Shown piece by piece: positions 1 through 11,452 of a stretch of 64,000 nt of DNA (position 1 is its first letter; each line of letters begins with the position of its first letter). The position numbers and the translations under genes are program-made. Origin of the DNA: Styela clava (Eukaryota > Chordata > Ascidiacea > Stolidobranchia > Styelidae); the NCBI RefSeq assembly GCF_964204865.1, contig NC_135260.1:7564001-7628000 (forward strand), given 5' to 3'. Under the pieces are notes generated by a model, which worked only from the letters and a program-made list of their open reading frames with translations, made no database searches and was not told where the DNA came from.

Positions 1-2835
1 ATTTCCAAAACTGTTTCGACATAAGTGGAACCATGAAATTGGGCATGCTGTTGTTGGATCAATAATGTTCTTGCTTGGTTTATCGATGGTCACGCCGGTA
101 CGTATACAAATAGCGAATATATGGCGTCAGAGTTCGGCATGCTTTCAGTGGGTCGGAGTCGGAACTGGAGTTGTATTTGCAACTCTGTGGGGATTACATA
201 CAGTGTTCCCTCTAAGGTGTGCTCGTGTGCGCGCGCACACAGCTTTCAGAGGCTGCGCACACGCATGGATTTACTGCGCACAGACGTATTTCGATGTAAT
301 GTAACGATGTGCTCGGTTGGCAGGTTGAGAAAGTTTATTGTTGGCCCACCCATTACCCGGTTAGAACGCCAAAATTTCTTCATTGGTTTTTGCACAAACA
401 TTAGTCATTTCCAAAAAAGTGCGCACACACCAAAATTTCTGCGCACACATACTACAAAAATTAGAGGGAACATTTATTACATATAAGCTGTTGATTTGTT
501 GTGCTGACGAGTACAGGATGACTGACAAGAGGTTTCAAACTCATCTGCCGACTCAGTATCAATCATCGCAGTCCGTCCCCAACGCTAATAGGGATACGTT
601 AAAAAAAAATTTTTTTTTCAATTGTTGGTTTCGAATGTTTGATAATCACTGGACAAAAACATGATTCTTAAGCTTAAATATATATAATTTATTTCGCACG
701 AAAATCATCATTAGAATTTTTAAGAAACATAATTGTTTTGTCGATGACGTCACTATATGTATCCGGAGTGAAAATTCTGAATACCTCCACGTCGGTATTT
801 TAGAAATTTTAGAGTGATAATTTAAATCATAAATTCAAAATTATATAATATTCATAAATTTCCACCAGCCAAAAGTCGGGAGCCGGTATCGAAGTCAATT
901 TCAACCCGAGTCGGAATTCGTAGTCGATTGTGTATTTTTCCCAAATTTACAGATCTGGTAATATGTCATCGTCCCAATATACACTTTTCATCTCGAAACC
1001 ACCATTCTACTAAATGTCTTGATACATTTAAACTTGTTATACAATTGCGACTGTTCAGGATGTGCAATCTAGTACATGTCTTTCGCAAGAAGCAGATATT
1101 GCGGCTGACTGAGTTATGCGATTCATTGACCGCGCCGAGTTGCTATTGGATAAAATGGACGCCGTTATTAGGTATTGGCTGCATGTGGTTCTCTATGAAG
1201 TAAACACGAAACACGGCTAGACAAGTTGAATATGTGCTAATCAAACTCTTGGGTTACTTCATTCATTTGGATATTAATTGGCTAATGCTTGTCATAGTAT
1301 ATATAATTTTTATGTAACATGTGGTGAAATTGTAACACGGTGGTTAATGTCTACCAAAAGTAAGTTAGTTAGTATATTATTAAATACAGTAGCCTATCAC
1401 AAAAATTGAATGAATAAATCTTTATGTTTCAATTGAATTCGTTTGGGGCCTTGGAAAATACCCCCATACACACAAACCCCTCCCGTGTCTTTAACTAATA
1501 CGGAATTTCATATATATATATTCAATATCTCGCATTTTGCATACAGAAACTCAGTCAGGGTGATACTAAACCTAACACTTTTGTATCGAAGACCTGTATA
1601 CTTTTAAATTTAGGGAGGAATATACATATTTCATGTTATCAATACGTACTCTGTGGCGGGATGGTGCATCTACTTTATCGTAGTTTGCGAATGTACCACA
1701 ATTGCATGGTTATATGGAGCCTCCAAATTTTGCAGAAATATTCAGAATATGGTGAGAATGAGAATACCTCGTATTTGGCTCATTCCAAGCTGGACATTTA
1801 TTGCACCGTTATCAGTATCGGTAAGTACAAATAACGCATCTTAAAGATACCGAATTCTCAGATTTTCCTTATCTAAATATGTTCATTGACTCTTTCTATC
1901 TACGTATTTCAACTATCTACTTAATATATTATTGTGAAGTGCAAATACGCGAAACATAAATAGCAACATAATTTATTTGGTTCATATTATTGAAGGTTTT
2001 GATGTTCTACTCGCTGTATCAGTTCAAGCCTTTGACTTACGACAGAACCTATATATATCCAACATGGGCAAATGTAATCGCGTGGTGCACAGCTTTCAGT
2101 TCTGTTTTATGCGTTCCGGCTATTGCCGCGAAAGTTGTTTGGAATCAAAAAGGCAAATCATTTCGCGAGGTAATCTCTTTTGTATAGTCAGTATATTAAT
2201 AAATGCCAATACATATAAAAAGCACTTAATCAAAAGGAATCCTCCTACGGATAGCTATATGCTATAAGCTTTTATGCTCTATTCGAAAACCTGTATCCCA
2301 CTGGAATTTCACCTCTTTAGCAGTAATTATGATTTTCCCCTGGTGAAACTTTCTATAAAACAGTAAATAATCATTTTAGATTAAAAACACCGGTCGTCGT
2401 CTCTGAGTCAAACTTGATTTTTAATGGCGAAAGATTTTATTTTGTCTTTTTGTGCCTTATTTGAAGTTTTGATTCGATATTTTTCATTTTTTGCTTCGAG
2501 CATACAAAAGTGAGTTCGTTTACAGGATTACTATCATATACGATAGAATTCATATATTTATCCCGGGTGAGATGAAAGCCAATAAGACGGCTTAATCATA
2601 TGGCGAACCACGGCATCTCGTCTGGTTACTAGTCCGTGGGGATTAGATAGCCAGTTATGTGTTTTCAGATGCATAGACTTAGTATCTGTTGACCTCTTTC
2701 CGACAATTTATATTCCAACATAGTTGAATACTACCAATAATAAATTATATTCATCATTTTTAGAAACTGCGCAATGCAACGACACCCCGTGAGTATCATC
2801 ATAACCGGTGTAGTCGGTGTACTGTGGATGGATAG
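1..2835 (+). CDS. SLC6 sodium/neurotransmitter-type symporter, C-terminal part (4 exons, 5' end outside window)
   Basis: Partial gene. Coding exons by GT-AG junctions are 1-97 (reading frame from base 2), 1614-1820, 1996-2169 and 2764-2835 (TAG stop), all joined in phase 0, giving about 182 residues. Exon 1 ends in FLLGLSMVTP and exon 2 opens GGIYIFHVINTYS, the classic SLC6 junction leading into a late transmembrane helix. WLYGASKF and IPSWTFIAPL follow in exon 2. Exon 3 carries QFKPLTY and TYIYPTWANVIAW, the last SLC6 helix. Exon 4 is a short polar cytoplasmic tail. SLC6 proteins move amino acids, monoamines or osmolytes across the plasma membrane with sodium and chloride. The substrate-binding helices 1, 3, 6 and 8 lie outside the window, so the substrate cannot be named. 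Family assignment is firm; subtype is open. Confidence 0.9.
98..1613 (+). other. SLC6 intron with clustered GCGCACAC motifs
   Basis: Intron between the first two visible SLC6 exons. Between about 215 and 450 the word TGCGCACAC and its reverse complement recur several times, giving local foldback potential; this may be the remains of a small DNA element. The rest of the intron is AT-rich and shows no coding sequence I can support. Confidence 0.5.
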
Positions 2836-3170
2836 GGTAAGAAGCTTTCGTCCGCGGCCAATCAAACTCAGAGCTTCACAGATATATGAATGCAGTTCCA
2901 ATTTATAACGTATATATGTATATAGTGACATACACTGCTAGCAACACTTCAGACAGATTGAAAATAAAATAACTATTTTCAATCAATGCTTAGTTTTAGA
3001 TCGGGGCTAGAAGATTGGACGATGTAAACATGATGACAAACTCGGCATTACGCACATTCCTTATTCACTGAATAGTTGGGGTTGCAATAGAATTTCTTAT
3101 CGTGATAAAAAACATACTGCATTGAGTTCACATTGGAGGCGAATTATTCATATCAGTATGTCCTACCTTG
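2836..3170. other. Intergenic, SLC6 3' flank
   Basis: No gene recognised. It holds the 3' UTR of the SLC6 gene and AT-rich sequence up to the first foldback repeat. Confidence 0.5.
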
Positions 3171-3399
3171 GGTACTTCCGTAGTATGTGAACCAAGATGG
3201 CGGACACCGGAACGTAGTATGTGTACCGGGTTAGGGTTAGGCCCTAATTTCAGGTACAAATACTACGAGAGTCACTTGGCTAGTCCCCATCTCGTAATAG
3301 AACTAAAATAAGGAAAATTGGAATAAAATTATGGCCTAACCTGGTGCACATACCACGTTCCGATGTCCGTCATCTTGGTTCGCTTGCTACAGGAGTACC
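3171..3399. repeat. Foldback MITE, long form (copy a)
   Basis: Begins GGTACTTCCG and ends GGAGTACC. Both halves contain an inverted-repeat word (ACCAAGATGGCGGAC in the left half, a variant of its reverse complement in the right half) with ACGTAGTATGTGTACC arms, so the unit can fold on itself. Related units occur at 4207-4451, 15449-15552, 25533-25636, 28081-28222, 30279-30389 and 45090-45202. No coding capacity, so it is a non-autonomous dispersed element. Confidence 0.7.
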
Positions 3400-3808
3400 C
3401 TTCCTTGGCCTTAGAATAACATTATCAAGCTAGTAATGAAGTACCGAATTTATCGCAAAAATCAGGAAGTGTGAGCTGTAGCAATTGATGAACTGAACCT
3501 TATATAGCAAGTACAGGTGTTAATAATATAGAAAATCTAACTCGTCCTGTTTAGATTATTTTTTATTGGTAAAGAGCCATACGACTTCCATTTGTTTACA
3601 ACAGCAATTGAGGCGTCAGACAACATGAAATTATTATAAGTAAATCAATTTCAATAATAGTTATAAATTTATTCTTTGAGGATGTTATAAAATGACATCA
3701 ATACAAAAAAACAGTAGAGGCGACCCGGCACCAAGACTTGTACATGGCACAAAAACTTTTTGTTTCGTTCATGGAAGAACGAAATATTCCAGAGATCAAT
3801 TGCGCATG
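3400..3808. other. Intergenic, 3' flank of FABP gene A
   Basis: AT-rich sequence downstream of the minus-strand FABP gene. Nothing else recognised. Confidence 0.4.
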
Positions 3809-5930
3809 TCATTTTTTGTTAAAATATCTTGTGCATTCTGTTGATCCAATCTGCATTTTCTAAAAATATACATTACAAAATTAACTAAACATCCCTTTCA
3901 GACTTTAGTAGCACAATATTTGGTTTATTGTTTATGTGAAATAATACAAATAGCCACATAAAGGGCTGCTAATTCAATTAAAAAGCGAATTCATAAAATA
4001 AGAAAGGTAGTTATATCAATAATACCTGGATAAGTTGATCATTTTGTATTGTTCTCTTTATAGTAATTGCATCACCACAGCCATCTACGGACATAAATAC
4101 TCCCACCATGTCGTCGCCTTCTAAATTCCACGTACCCTGTCGAGCAAAACTTATAAATATATTCTCATAATAACGTTGATATAATTTATCTGTCTTAACA
4201 CTTTTCGGTACTCCCGAAGTATGTGAACCAAGATGGCGGACACCGGAACGTAGTATGTGTACCAGGATAGGGTTATGCCATAATTTTATTCCAATTTTCT
4301 TCAATTTAGTTCTATTACTGTATTACCAGTTTCGTGGACTAGCCAAGTGACTCCCGTTGTATTTGTAGCTGAAATTATTGCCAAACCCTAACCCGGTACA
4401 CATACTACGTTCCTGTGTCTGCCATCTTGGTTCACATACTTTGGGAATACCCACTTTTCACCAGATATTTCTATCTATAGCAATTTCAATTACTTAAAAT
4501 ATACTACAATATATTACAGTACCAGTAGTCTACCTCTTCAAAAAAGTCCCGACTTCGTTGACCACCAGATCGCTCAAATGCGATTGCGGTTGGTGCGCAA
4601 TTTTTTAACTTTGATGACGCCATCACACAAAACTTCTAAGTGGAAAATGAATCACACAGAGTCCAAAGAATATTTTGAAATAAAAGTAATAGCCTTTTAG
4701 CGACCGTAACAATCTTTAACCACTGGAAATTTTCAAAGCAATTAATTGATCCAGTAGTTAAAGAGAAGAGCGATTTTTCAAAACAACCATAAGAAGAATA
4801 CTAACAACAACAACAACGATTTTAACAAAACGATCCATAGGTCATCACGACGCATAGGTCACTCCGTGTCCAGTGCCAAGCAGTCCGGAATAGATTAAGG
4901 TACCTACTGTCGCAAAATGTAACTTGTTTGAATTCCTATCTCATCGTTCTAGATTGCTGATATAGGAAAATATAATCTAACGCGTAGACATTATAATTTG
5001 AATAAATTTACAACCACCTACCTTCATAGGCTTGCCTAGAGTAGATGATTCTTGTATTTCTTTCCCTATTTCAAATGTAACTTCCCTTGTTTTTGGACCC
5101 GTCGTTGATTTAACTATAAACTTTTGTCCGTCCGCACTCTGAATATTCAGAGTTGTTGTTAAGGTTTTTGCCATTCCCCGAGCTATCATTCCAACACCTT
5201 AAAATATTTTTATCAAGTATGGTATAGATTTAAATGCAATACTACCATTTATTTTTTCACTTAATACAATAGACTAATAGAGCAATGCTCAAATATATGG
5301 ACACGAAAGCCAAAACGAAATAGTATCAGATCGTTCACGGTACCGGTAGTCTGACTGCCTGACCGCCAGATCACTGAGACGTTATCACGGAACCACGGCA
5401 CCGATTTTTAATTTTGATGAAGTCGTTACATAAAACTTCGATTTTTCACAACAGCATAATAACAAAACGATCCATAGGTCCATTTCGTGTCCAATAATGT
5501 ACCTGGGTCACTGTTCGCCCTACGTGCATATTTAATACACAACAAAGGCAGAAAAAAATAGTTTTGAACACCTCGCTAAAAGTTTATCTTCAGCTTCTCG
5601 AGGTTTGTTAACATATTATATTTTATTTACTGGGCCTGAAATGACCGTGCGCGATTCACGAGATATCAACCAAAATATATTTGGTTTGCAAGCATTCGAC
5701 TAGAACGAACGTTGCAATTTGACTGAAATTAGAAAGAGTCGGCAAGCTCGGAAGCAACTGTTGTCATTCTGCTTCTATTTATTTGCAATGAATGTTCCTA
5801 AAATCGAGCAATTAAATTTTGTGACCACTTACAGAGAAAAATGGAGGGAGTTGTACATACCTAATTTTTTTAGAAACACGTCAAAGTTTTCATCTCTTGA
5901 GCAAACCCATTCTCCATTGAATCGACCCAT
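3809..5930 (-). CDS. Fatty-acid-binding protein family member A (complete, 4 exons, 135 aa)
   Basis: Exons on the minus strand are 5930-5861, 5197-5022, 4136-4026 and 3859-3809, of 70, 176, 111 and 51 bases. They join in phases 1, 0 and 0 to 135 residues plus stop. This four-exon layout, with the first intron after about 24 codons, is the conserved vertebrate and invertebrate FABP/CRABP gene structure. Seen motifs: N-terminal FNGEWVCSRDENFD, exon-2 VGMIARGMAKTL (the helix-turn-helix lid) and FEIGKEIQES, exon-3 GTWNLEGDDM, and C-terminal ECTRYFNKK. The R-x-(Y/F) at the C-terminus is the usual contact for the ligand carboxylate. Intracellular lipid-binding proteins carry fatty acids, retinoids or similar ligands in a ten-strand barrel in the cytosol. 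The ligand cannot be deduced here. Introns 1 and 2 are loaded with dispersed repeats. Start codon: first ATG in the exon, matching the family length. Confidence 0.9.
4207..4451. repeat. Foldback MITE, long form (copy b), in FABP-A intron 2
   Basis: Starts GGTACTCCCG and ends GGGAATACC. Arms carry ACCAAGATGGCGGACACC at the left and a near reverse complement at the right. Same family as 3171-3399, about 245 bases long. Confidence 0.7.
4540..4880 (-). repeat. SINE-like dispersed repeat, in FABP-A intron 2
   Basis: Contains TTTGATGACGCCATCAC, CACAAAACTTC, a run of AAC triplets, and AACAAAACGATCCATAGGTC near one end. Related blocks occur at 5290-5500 (same orientation), about 10290-10500, 47820-47950 and 54060-54420. 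The 54-kb copy matches this one in reverse complement over more than 200 bases by eye. No A/B-box tRNA promoter could be assigned with confidence. Confidence 0.5.
5290..5500 (-). repeat. SINE-like dispersed repeat, in FABP-A intron 1
   Basis: Shares AACAAAACGATCCATAGGTC, ACAAAACTTCGATTTTTCA-type words and a TTTTGATGAAGTC core with the 4540-4880 copy, in the same orientation. Confidence 0.5.
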
Positions 5931-6748
5931 CACAAGTGTCACGTGCGCGAGATGTTGTTAACTACCAAGCTAATAAACACTACCATTAACTAAGCTACTT
6001 CAAGCGAAAAGTTAGTAAAATAAATTAAAGCATGCCAAAAAGATCAGGCTATTAACCTATGCTGAACTCGAAACCACCACTACTATTGCTGTATTGTGAA
6101 AACCAATTCCCAATCAATCTATCTAGCCGCATAGCAAAGCTTCTATGTCCATTTGGTATTATATTATAGCATACTATAGGAGTACTCTACCTATATGCCT
6201 GTCTGTAATAAAGGGGATTATTGCTCGCATTGTCTGACCACAACTAGAACGATATAATGCATTGGAAGATGTGGACGGTAGAAATAACCCGACGACTGTG
6301 CTCTCCGAGTAATAAATAAATCGAACTGTCACGCATGACTTGATCACGCGATCTCGTTTGAGCCTGAATAAAACATCGTATATATTTTCTGTCACAATTT
6401 GCTGCCAGCCGATCAAATAACCTTTGAAATTTTATTGGCAAACATTAATATGAAGACGATGCATAGGTAAGTTGAGAAAGTAGAACAACATGAATGAGGT
6501 TGTTGTCGGGAAATATTTGATTACATATATTTGAGCACCGGGGCTCAAACATCCTCGGACAAGGTTGAAGCGTGGTCCAAATTATTACAGTTGCCGAGTT
6601 GTATTCTGTACATCGTGCGTTATAGCCAGTCTATTATTAGTAAGAGAAACATGTAAATATCGTACCTAACTCATACACGCCAAAAATTGTGTGTGCGAAA
6701 TGTTATTCCGCAAGATTTAGCAAGTGGATACAAGTGAAATACTATGTC
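5931..6748. other. Intergenic between FABP-A and the duplicated block
   Basis: Upstream region of FABP-A, presumably containing its promoter. No further gene seen. The left breakpoint of the 10-kb duplication falls at its end. Confidence 0.4.
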
Positions 6749-7066
6749 GCACAATATAAGTCGGAGTCTCGATCGATCAACGACGGACCAGTCGAATGCG
6801 ACCTCTACAAGTACCTATGCACTTGGAGGGGCTTATCTTAAACTTGCGTTGAAAGTAGTGCGTGGGTCAATTACCATGTAAGTCGTAAGTCGTCAAAAAT
6901 GTATAGCATTGGTCTACAAAATCGGTATCGACACCTTGAGTAGAAAGAGGAGGCGATTCAATTATATGTTAGTTGAATAACAAGATTAATAAGGCGAATA
7001 GCAATAACATGAATACGTGGTGTGTTTCATGCGTTGAAGAACTCTAAACATGAGATCAAGATTTTG

Positions 7067-8871
7067 TTATTTCTTCCTTTTAAAGGTTCTTTTTGACGAC
7101 TCCTTCCCAACCGTCATTATCTGCAAAGAATAATAATTGATTTCATCGGTCGACATTATCGGTAACGCCACAGTCTAATAACAATGGGCGGAATTGCTCT
7201 TGTTAGATACAATAGTAAGACGAAATAACAAAACCAGTATTTTTGATAGTTCCCTTTTTTATTTGCAATGTGCATTTCGTTATTGAGTAGCATGCCTCGT
7301 CTCAATCGTATAATCTGAAGGAATTACAACCCGGTGGCTTTTGACGCATTTATTACCTCCTTGTGGAGGAAGTTTGCGAAGTATTTTTCTAATCATCTTA
7401 CCTCAATTAGTTTATCGTCTTCATTGTATCGTTCTATAGTCATTTTCCTTTTATCTTTGTTGAAAAAAAAAGTTCCAACCATCCGTCCATTTTCAAGTTT
7501 CCATGAACCCTTCAAATATTATAACGACACCAGTAAATGTTATGAAACATTTGAAATTCCGGTGTGGTAAAATGCACCAAATCGCTTTAAAATTCTCCAA
7601 GCTACGATTTTTTTTCATTCAAATAATGTTTGCAATGAAAGCAAGTTAAGGGGTACTAGGTTATTGAACTGCAAATCATTTTCCACGTTTACTTTCTATT
7701 AGGATCCGTGTATGTTAGTCGTTGGGATCCGTATTATCAGTTAACATTAACACAAGATAAATTGAACGAAATAGTATTATAAATATAATTAGCATACCGT
7801 GAAAAGAGCTCATGCTATTCTTACAGAATGCTATGTTACAAATTTCTTACCGACATTTTCCCTCCAGTGGGCGCATCATCTTCAAACTCCACACCAAATT
7901 TCATCTGCCTCGTCTTTCGCACTGGACCTGTGACTGTTTTCAGTTCGTATTCATCGTCAGTCTTTTTCCTTATTTCAGCGTATGTTGTCAGACGCACTGC
8001 AATAGCTCGTTCAATCGCATTCACGCCTGAGAAACACGAGACAAGTAATTACATAGTTATACGGAAAGCACACTTACAATATAATAAGGAGGCTTAGGGT
8101 TGCTATTGAAGCACTTCAATATTCTGTTTCATAACGGTACCATACTAAGAGTAACAGGGGACAAAGGACGAGACATATATTATTCCACCGAACTATATAC
8201 CAAAAATTAAAGTTCCACGCATAATTTAAAAATTATTTTACACCAATTCCTACCAACAACAAAATTTACATTTGCACTGAACCAATATTTTCGTCATTCG
8301 TTACTCTTAAAATCGATGATACTTAACATTTCAATTATTTCAAATGGTTTTCTTTGCAGTTCATGGCTGGAACCGGTGAACAATAAACACAATACAATAA
8401 ATCACGACCTAACTATCGGATTTAATGGGTTCAGCAAATCAATCTAGCGCGCTGTTACCGGCACCGGCGGTTTTCGAAGTTACGCAATTACGTGCTCATT
8501 CATGCATGTTAAGACGTCTGGTACCGTATACTTGTACATAACTAGTCTGTACTTGCTGAAAATACTATTAGATTAAGCGGACTGTGTGTATAGTGTAAAT
8601 TTCCGATTCAGTATACCATGCGATTGTTCGTAGAGCAAAGATTACTTTCACAGTGTTTGGTTATAGCGTAATTCATATAACACGCAGGAGTAGCCAGCGA
8701 CGTTAAGAGAAATTCCATTTCACGCGGTATAATAACTAATTTCAATCGCCACACCCCACGACATTATATAGAATATTATTCATTGGTCTACAAAGTCTTA
8801 CCCAACTCCTTTAGCATTCCATCAAAATTCTCATTTTCTTCCAACACCCACTCTCCTACTATAGCTTCCAT
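7067..8871 (-). CDS. Fatty-acid-binding protein family member B, copy 1 (complete, 4 exons, 135 aa)
   Basis: Minus-strand exons are 8871-8802, 8026-7851, 7509-7402 and 7120-7067 (70, 176, 108 and 54 bases), with the same intron phases as FABP-A and again 135 residues. Visible features: N-terminal IVGEWVLEENENFD, exon-2 VNAIERAIAVRL and VTGPVRKTRQMKFGVEFEDD, exon-3 GSWKLENGRMVGTFFFNKDK, and the C-terminal MTVGKESSKRTFKRKK tail. All exon borders have GT-AG; the last intron ends in TTCTTTGCAG. The sequence is clearly diverged from FABP-A, so that split is old. The copy at 17151-18955 appears identical. Role: cytosolic binding of a hydrophobic ligand in the FABP barrel; ligand unknown. Confidence 0.92.
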
Positions 8872-11452
8872 TTTAAATTACTGCTGGAAAAACGCAGTGC
8901 GATGTTCTATATTATGCTTGTTGCAATTACTGATAGCACAAAAAGCCTGAAATAGTGTTCGCAACTTACTCTATAGTTAAACAGCGGTCCAAATCTAAGT
9001 ACAAGCTAATCAAGAATGACGGAAAACCGTGATCCGCTTAGCGATATCTCGGTGAAATTAGTAAATGATTGAACGTCTGATGTCAGTATAGTCATACTTC
9101 AGTAATAACTAAGTTAAACAAAGGCGGAGAAACCTTCGTTATGCGTTTGTCGTGTTGCGATAGTAGGCCTAAAATAGCTGGATTGCGCCATAAGAAAGCA
9201 TATCTTCCTTCGTAAAACGTAGAAATACAGGCGCTGTTTGCGCCTCACTACACATCAAAACTACGCACCTAGTTTCCATGCCAGCACACGTAATTGATGC
9301 AAAGTTTGTTCGCTAATGAACAGAAGATAAAATAGCGATATCAAACCAAAACAGTATCCAGAATATTATGGACCTAAATTTTCTTTAGATATTTTAATTT
9401 AATGAAGTCTATATCGTTTGCTGCTTCGCGTGAAGTTACCATCAAACATTGATCACAAGTAGTAATTACTTTAGTATATTTTACCGACTGCCTACGGGGA
9501 AAAGTCAAATAATTCTACAAATAGCGTTGATTAGAATACTCTATGCCAGTGGTCGAGTATTCTTTGCCGGACCTTGTGCGTTTCTGGTTTAGATAATGTA
9601 GCGTAATATTTTCGTAACGTAACGTAAGACACACGTTATACCGGACGTCATATGAAAATGAAACTTGATCACCTGATTTTTAACATCCTGCAGTTAAATA
9701 TTGTGATAGATTAGCAAGTTAAATAAAAACGTGAGGTCAGGAATTAGGTTCGATAAGCTACAAAGTAGAGCGAATCTATAGTAGCAGCTAAGTTTGTCAC
9801 TGAAACTTGACGCTCGACAGTTTGAATATTGCAAATTATAATGAGTAGAAATTAAAATCTATTTTGAAACGGTTTAACACCATCTGCAGAATCTGACATC
9901 GGAACGATGGGCTTATAACTGTAAAAAATAAAATGCTTTTAAGCGTCAATACCGCGACTGCAGAACAGACTACATTGTTCCATAATTCCAGGGTGGATGA
10001 TTTTGCTGGCGACTGGTCGGTTCGCAACAATTTTCTGTTTTGAAATCAGTCCGCGGCACAGAGAAGGGTTGCGACCACTGCTTTGTGCAAAAGAATTCCA
10101 CTTCACAAGGAAATTAAATCAAAGTTTTGCCATGAGAAACAATGTTGAATAATTTAATTCGTTCTTACGCATTACAAATTACCCAAATTATTAACAAAAC
10201 GTCTACCTAAATAAAAGTAATTAATTGAATGTGTACGTAATAAGGATCAAACATTTTAAAACTGAAAATTTAAAAAAAATTGTATCAGTCACTGTACGTT
10301 TGAGCAAATTTCTTTTGTCTCTATTGGATTCGTTTTTGTGTGTGCGATGACGTCATCAAAAATTGCGCACCTTGTGGCGGTTCCGTTTCTACCCGAGTAC
10401 CGCAGCATTTTTAATTAACTAGATTTTTTGGTCGACTACCAAGTTGATCGAATATCTTGTCGTTCGACTACTGAGGTCACACTGTATATTCTCTATCACT
10501 GAATTGTGAGTAGAGCAAAATAAAGACTATAGGCTCAAAATACTTTTGGAGCTCTGAGGCAATATATTTCAACACACATTATCCAAATCTTTAAATGTTA
10601 TCTTCAAGTGTGTTTGTATATATATATATTTCTCCCACAATAATGATGTTATTTGAAGTTTTCCTAATGCTAGCATGGCAAACCTTATAGGGGCTAACTG
10701 GCTCATTAGCGCAAATTTGAATATAAAATCACGTGACCTAGGTTTAGAATGTCGGTTGGGGTTTTATTTTGAAGTTTCTTCGATTACCTACCTGACAATA
10801 CCAGATCAAGCTTGATACGACAATTGAAAGCCAAAAAATAACGGCTTTATGTGAACACGATGACGCACAACCTTACAATTTTCACAGGTTGTGTGACATC
10901 TTTTAGCACATTCTTCAGGAGTACCAAAATAACAAAAAAAATGTTCTCGCGTGATTCATGCTTATGTTATTGTTACATAAAATACAAAACTAATTTCTAC
11001 GACTTCAAAAATAATGGACTTCGCGCCATACAACGACCTACTTTTGACATCTGGACGTGATAAAACGACGACACATGCTTTGCATGGACCGCATTACATC
11101 GTCTCAGCATGACGCTCTACCGATTGACATATATACGGCAAAAGGCACTATCTAGCGCGACTGACGGAAATGTGGCTCTATGCCGTGAATGCCCTTACAT
11201 GATTCATGTTCGTTCTATTGTTGCATGAACATGGAAACTAATTCTCTATGACCTCAAAATAAACAATGGCCTACATATGACATCAGAAAGTGATGAAGCG
11301 AAGACATTACACTCAGCAAGACACTATTGATTGACGACACATTTAGCTTTAGTAAAACAGCGGGTGCTCATCTCGTAAAAAGCAGAGCATTGTTTACGAG
11401 TCAAGATAAAATGATGAGAAACTTATAACAAAGTATTACATTACTTGCAACG
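8872..11452. other. Intergenic in duplicated unit 1
   Basis: FABP-B upstream region and the 5' flank of the piggyBac ORF. AT-rich. It holds a SINE-like repeat near 10290-10500 and a short TA run near 10617-10630. No coding exon recognised. Confidence 0.5.
10290..10500. repeat. SINE-like dispersed repeat, degenerate copy
   Basis: Contains GATGACGTCATCAAAAATTG, a GGTCGACTACCAAG word and a GGCGGTTCCG word resembling the 4540 and 47820 copies. Repeated at 20374-20584 in the second unit. Confidence 0.4.

Noticed and set aside
121-486. 121-codon open frame at the window start
   Set aside because: It lies in the SLC6 intron over GCGCACAC repeats and begins in no family context.
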